Source: a virus. Taken from it: a DNA stretch of 26,346 nt. The translations under genes were made by a program, and so were the position numbers. Below are positions 25,201 to 26,346 of the stretch, piece by piece; position 1 is the stretch's first letter, and every line of letters begins with the position of its first letter. The stretch is taken from IMG/VR virus record IMGVR_UViG_3300025099_000116, positions 1-26,346 of that record. One strand, written 5' to 3'. Under the pieces are notes generated by a model, which made no database searches, was not told the origin of the DNA, and saw only the letters and a list, made by a program, of their open reading frames with translations.

Positions 25201-26346
25201 GCAATGTACAAGGTTTAATACCTAAAGGTTTATTAAACAAAGTAGATGCTGCTTTTGGCCCTACAGCTAGCTATGGTACAAAAAGATTTGCATTAAAAGA
25301 ATTAAAAGATTATTTAAAAGAAACTGTAAATAGTAAAGGAGAAAATTTATATAATATAGTTTTAGAACAAGCTAGAAATGAAATATTAAGTACTGAAGGT
25401 CTTAAAGAATTATTTACTAATAAAAAAAGCATAGATAATATAAACATTGCTACAGAAGTTTTTAAATACGCAATTAATCCAACTACGGCAAATAAATTGC
25501 TTTTAGAAACAGCAAAAAATAATTTAAAAGCAAATACCGAAGTAAGAAATCAAAATATAGAAGTAGCTAAGGAAGCTTCTATGGCTAGTAAAGATTTAAC
25601 GCAAAGTGAAATGCTTAATGAGCTTAACAAAAGAGATAAAGCTTTTAGATTAGCTAATGAGCGTGATAAAACTATTAAGAAGGCTAGAGTATTTGATTTT
25701 GACGATACTATAGCTAGGAGTAAAAGTAAAGTATTCGCAGAGAGAGATGGTAAAAGAAAAACGCTAACAGCTGAGGAGTTTGCTAAACAAGGTGAAAAAC
25801 TAATTTCAGAAGGCTGGAAAATGGATTTTACAGATTTTAACAAAGTTGTTGAAGGCAAGAAAGGTCCTTTGTTTGATTTAATCAAAACAATGAAAGAAGC
25901 TAAAGGTGAAAGAGATATATTTATTCTTACAGCTAGAGCACCTGAATCTCAAAAAGCTATTTATGAATTTATGAAAGCTATGGGTGTTGAAATACCTTTA
26001 GAAAACATAACAGGTTTGGGTAAGTCAAGTGGCCAAGCAAAAGCTGATTGGATAATAGACAAAGCTTCTGAAGGTTACAATGATTTCTTTTTTGCAGACG
26101 ATGCGCCACAAAATGTTAAAGCAGTTCAAGAAGGTATGTCTCGTCTTGATGTTAAATCTAAAACTCAATTAGTTAAAGCTTCTAAAGATTTAAAAATAGA
26201 CTCTGAAAGAGATAAGAAAAAATTAAATTGGAAAACAGATGAAGCTGGTAATATAAAAACTACTTTTGAAGTAGCTGGTAAAAAATATAATTTTAATTTA
26301 GATGCTAGAGATAATAAAGGAAGTTTTGATGTAGAATTTAATTTAG
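19266..26346 (+). CDS. Giant multidomain (polyvalent-type) virion protein, 3'-partial
   Basis: An uninterrupted frame of 2360 codons that leaves the window. Order of parts: two 30-residue tandem repeats (5-60, core GYNGTSEDF/GYNGSEEDF); charged, mostly helical region to ~680; hydrophobic Gly/Ala-rich stretch (687-735, then more to ~840) suggesting membrane interaction; a zinc-metallopeptidase-like domain with HEFTH (1013-1017) and a likely third ligand in AAEEYLAF (E1078/E1079); two long helical segments of unknown role; then a HAD phosphatase domain with DFDDT (2144-2148), ILTAR (T2222), K2259 in GQAKADWI and FADD (2276-2279). The motif ASKDL occurs at 1182, 1576, 2107 and 2305, between these parts. 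Giant virion proteins of this type are injected with phage DNA. Starts 12 bases after the previous stop, no Shine-Dalgarno. Enzyme activities are predicted from motifs only. Confidence 0.85.
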   Translation, partial: MNPEALQAAFQLFVDTGYNGTSEDFVNLINTNEEALKASFNQFVETGYNGSEEDFKNLVGVSGEITKPKKEKEEIIPKKEEIISEVETFDWKPSMSAKEYEALPLMDKERANWEKFKEIELGKQEIQVVEPDVTVDTDAFSSLEDIPDYEGLTQGTSLAPDKDGLYNVLIEDVVKTISTPSFPGEPSFTSGDKVIDKRKANKEEMEVLLPVMDALQKEAFKNLQDYGFSNENALGSDTYTISTEQHAVIKDSIYDKFVKKAGIPIDKGSFDFLYNETIVDNKDQVERDYKSNRIRPESTEVSPEFKEIFVLEADKGKSEVELASDSLKAKQFEITKELNNINNVLIPQAVNRTVDKDESSTKRNRQLDDLNKRKIELENDYKDLDKAIEQNATSTKVIGGWMPGDPLSFQGKPRTYKEINEELNSKFFNMQGRSKESTKKLNKVSQDVENTAGVRAQNLINENPALSQREAVEQLFNDELLYLQQFEADGRNSFVNLKFTPEQLSGGNPMGAKVLRALDANGLKDNIDNNGNINISLYDLRAAGIDSRNFEGYFDELANLISDKDLNAVKMYNEEVDEVTVAARTFRNLAINNVDVGAIEKPDGFVNLLQTGAVATLETLGMNKSEAEEFLTGTTEGTARTQIDNLDRAIKTANNTPDIQASMGGKIELTEDQKENISMSMTEEVTSGIGGFVPDLMILGATGGVMNAMGYAKLISKMSPMAKFITGAVVEEAKMQTILDMKPGGGATFYTLGAATSGIKLKGAFAWLDPLFQKVIKAGPIGAISAEGAGVAELAYESFMGDKNFKAEFDEMYKDFSTVSRRAIVNSMVFGLTGFTHVKRGDFMTTQRKYEVISELKNEVNNLMGQKLDFVDGFSSELKVDKDGVVIPDQLKPKKQFKDLSPKDQKKFAEYTQRIQTLNQEIQAQTMHHKLDPNSKNFEKDFDKMITEPMNRAMKSLVPNFEGVKVKFGRRSDPKTPMFKKNFDSAENTAQYNPKTKEMFFDLDAYTAGKPPHEFTHVALNAYLEANPGMKLNFTKNLGKVFEGFDFGEFEGTELAKRIKERYNIDLRTWKGKNLAAEEYLAFMGEFLADPKVYYSNPDLASTFMNQVRLEVKDFLVEAGLKTPNVKTAKDVVQLLGMIGEKTRMGGRFEVKMQTLAKLDEIDVIGAELVKANREAEGKKVASKDLTEDIKVTDLKANVKSISKENVNKAKKTVQKLVEKAGGDIDRNLTKKEKDIFNKEIEFMSLDALGFRKDIGIPGKVKIPASEAISYANQFLPGILRRYKKTDASGKTRQFSTLFYSNIKPKRQAFYGKQEKLSELGKQERLSDVDTEGREKRDIVSKEATPEEAIIASEERKAKVTPKSKITRDFPEIFTEDLKNEIDKGLLEIFEGEIPGVETKEFKSFITEASRSKLTNKVKKALGGGKNYEFSIKKMSEKMKETLDPRFFVRLESQTKPENRIFTKPPRRLTKQTEIDAAMLNDKVYVENTAQGVNIYEFKDFTPKQLSDYILAPTISPTTGAKSGLRGTRKTAFAEGLVDRLTRDATPQNLKRIGKEPKEIAEISKKMQVDPSTTMASKDLTRKYNTENPNKKVSEKEVEKVIGEFLKGGKEMEEAAINNPELGEFINDTYFNVLEGSQPKVKSSGYINQVRNKVLNKENLNAISKNLDVPVETLKPILEKIVNQESFFYTEDKLPQVRQQELLEFQSSIIDFAENTFPKEIIDALTSKQIEQLVGYAEKTSGKGGESKGIIDALKIDNQSFKKGLKNNKSLKENKILSNETKELIKDVDWKSIKVQNVTGQFKSYNEKLRKGELITKSEKEAAYPKIDAENYRKAQEAISAMKKDYLNSKKNNLKSLEKGINFIWNLGRANTSMIAGQRGLIPMEFVYRPEGFQTMDKRNPLWKKAYDKAVEEAKLNPKKLIKKVGPDYTLDQYATWKANEFAKMKGEHFNPSAGESASEVLGILKGEFEARTSESILSNVQGLIPKGLLNKVDAAFGPTASYGTKRFALKELKDYLKETVNSKGENLYNIVLEQARNEILSTEGLKELFTNKKSIDNINIATEVFKYAINPTTANKLLLETAKNNLKANTEVRNQNIEVAKEASMASKDLTQSEMLNELNKRDKAFRLANERDKTIKKARVFDFDDTIARSKSKVFAERDGKRKTLTAEEFAKQGEKLISEGWKMDFTDFNKVVEGKKGPLFDLIKTMKEAKGERDIFILTARAPESQKAIYEFMKAMGVEIPLENITGLGKSSGQAKADWIIDKASEGYNDFFFADDAPQNVKAVQEGMSRLDVKSKTQLVKASKDLKIDSERDKKKLNWKTDEAGNIKTTFEVAGKKYNFNLDARDNKGSFDVEFNL
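19278..19445 (+). repeat. Two 90-base tandem repeats encoding 30-residue units
   Basis: Residues 5-34 and 35-60 of the giant protein share the pattern A-L-x-A-x-F-x-x-F-V-[DE]-T-G-Y-N-G-x-x-E-D-F-x-N-L. The period is exactly 30 residues, and the DNA copies differ at many third positions (for example TTC versus TTT), so the duplication is old and kept at protein level. Confidence 0.8.
22809..22826 (+). repeat. ASKDLT motif, copy 1 (residues 1182-1187)
   Basis: DNA GCTTCTAAAGATTTAACA. It lies about 165 residues after the HEFTH motif, in a Lys/Glu-rich linker beyond the peptidase-like domain. Confidence 0.75.
23991..24008 (+). repeat. ASKDLT motif, copy 2 (residues 1576-1581)
   Basis: Preceded by Met (MASKDLT), in a Lys-rich linker that ends the first unknown segment. 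Identical DNA to copy 1 over 18 bases (GCTTCTAAAGATTTAACA). Confidence 0.75.
25584..25601 (+). repeat. ASKDLT motif, copy 3 (residues 2107-2112)
   Basis: Again preceded by Met (MASKDLT) and 32 residues before the HAD DFDDT motif. The serine codon is AGT and threonine ACG, unlike copies 1 and 2, so the match is conserved at protein level rather than being a fresh DNA copy. Confidence 0.75.
26178..26195 (+). repeat. ASKDL motif, copy 4 (residues 2305-2310)
   Basis: ASKDLK, 26 residues after the FADD motif that ends the HAD active site; T is replaced by K. Together with copy 3 it brackets the HAD domain at a distance of 198 residues. A GKKYNFNLDARDNKG beta segment begins shortly after it. Confidence 0.65.

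Noticed and set aside
3231-25885. Minus-strand open frames scattered opposite the large genes (for example 3231-3515, 13721-14140, 23789-24121, 25550-25885)
   Set aside because: All lie opposite convincing plus-strand genes, have odd Ser/Leu/Phe-rich composition expected of antisense AT-rich coding DNA, and lack leaders like those of the real genes.
1-26346. tRNA genes, CRISPR arrays, insertion sequences, attachment sites
   Set aside because: I looked for cloverleaf-like segments, regularly spaced repeats, transposase motifs and long terminal repeats and found none. Non-coding space is very limited, and the repeats at 8148 and 8238 number only two.
19266-26346. Virion RNA polymerase in the giant protein, as in crAss-like phages
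   Set aside because: No DFDGD- or DxDGD-type polymerase metal-binding motif is visible. The one DFDDT motif is accompanied by the other HAD motifs in order, so it is read as a phosphatase. A polymerase could still lie beyond the window.

Overview
This window looks like the virion-morphogenesis module of a tailed double-stranded DNA phage (Caudoviricetes), most likely a short-tailed, podovirus-like one. All thirteen genes lie on the plus strand, are tightly packed and follow the classic order: packaging, portal, scaffold, capsid, connectors, tail, ejected proteins. The DNA is strongly AT-rich (TTA for Leu, AGA for Arg and ATA for Ile are favoured). None of the twelve visible start codons has a Shine-Dalgarno sequence; they are preceded by A/T-only leaders instead. 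Weak use of Shine-Dalgarno sites is typical of Bacteroidota (flavobacteria especially), so a Bacteroidota host is the best inference. The set of a large terminase, a portal with a long coiled tail, a stabilisation-type tail protein and a giant multidomain protein recalls crAss-like and other marine Bacteroidota podoviruses. That placement is an inference from gene order and remembered family resemblance, not from a search.

Layout. 3-1700: large terminase, cut at its 5' end. 1705-4098: portal. 4134-5312: scaffold-like protein. 5325-6791: major capsid protein. 6824-7111: small unknown, possibly decoration. 7130-7155: strong hairpin terminator with a TTCG loop. 7178-7963: unknown conserved-looking head-region gene. 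7964-8319: 356-base non-coding stretch with direct and inverted repeats and a weak terminator-like hairpin. 8320-10536: two connector/tail-tube-like proteins. 10539-16843: two large beta-rich tail proteins of the stabilisation type. 16854-19253: two helical, probably ejected internal proteins. 19266-26346: the first 2360 codons of a giant open reading frame that leaves the window.

How the genes work together. Scaffold and portal nucleate assembly of the capsid protein into a procapsid, and the terminase packages the genome through the portal. The connector and stabilisation proteins close the head and form the short tail. The helical proteins and the giant protein probably leave the virion with the DNA at infection. 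No replication, lysis, integration, tRNA or CRISPR features are visible, and there is no dedicated tail fibre or tailspike gene.

The most notable material is in two places. First, the giant protein is a polyvalent-type polypeptide: tandem N-terminal repeats, a hydrophobic Gly/Ala-rich segment, an HEFTH zinc-metallopeptidase motif and a complete HAD phosphatase motif set, with a recurring ASKDL motif lying between segments and closely bracketing the HAD domain. Second, a short beta module with the signature G-x-G-Y-x-x-G-D occurs four times in three otherwise different connector and tail proteins, as if inserted.
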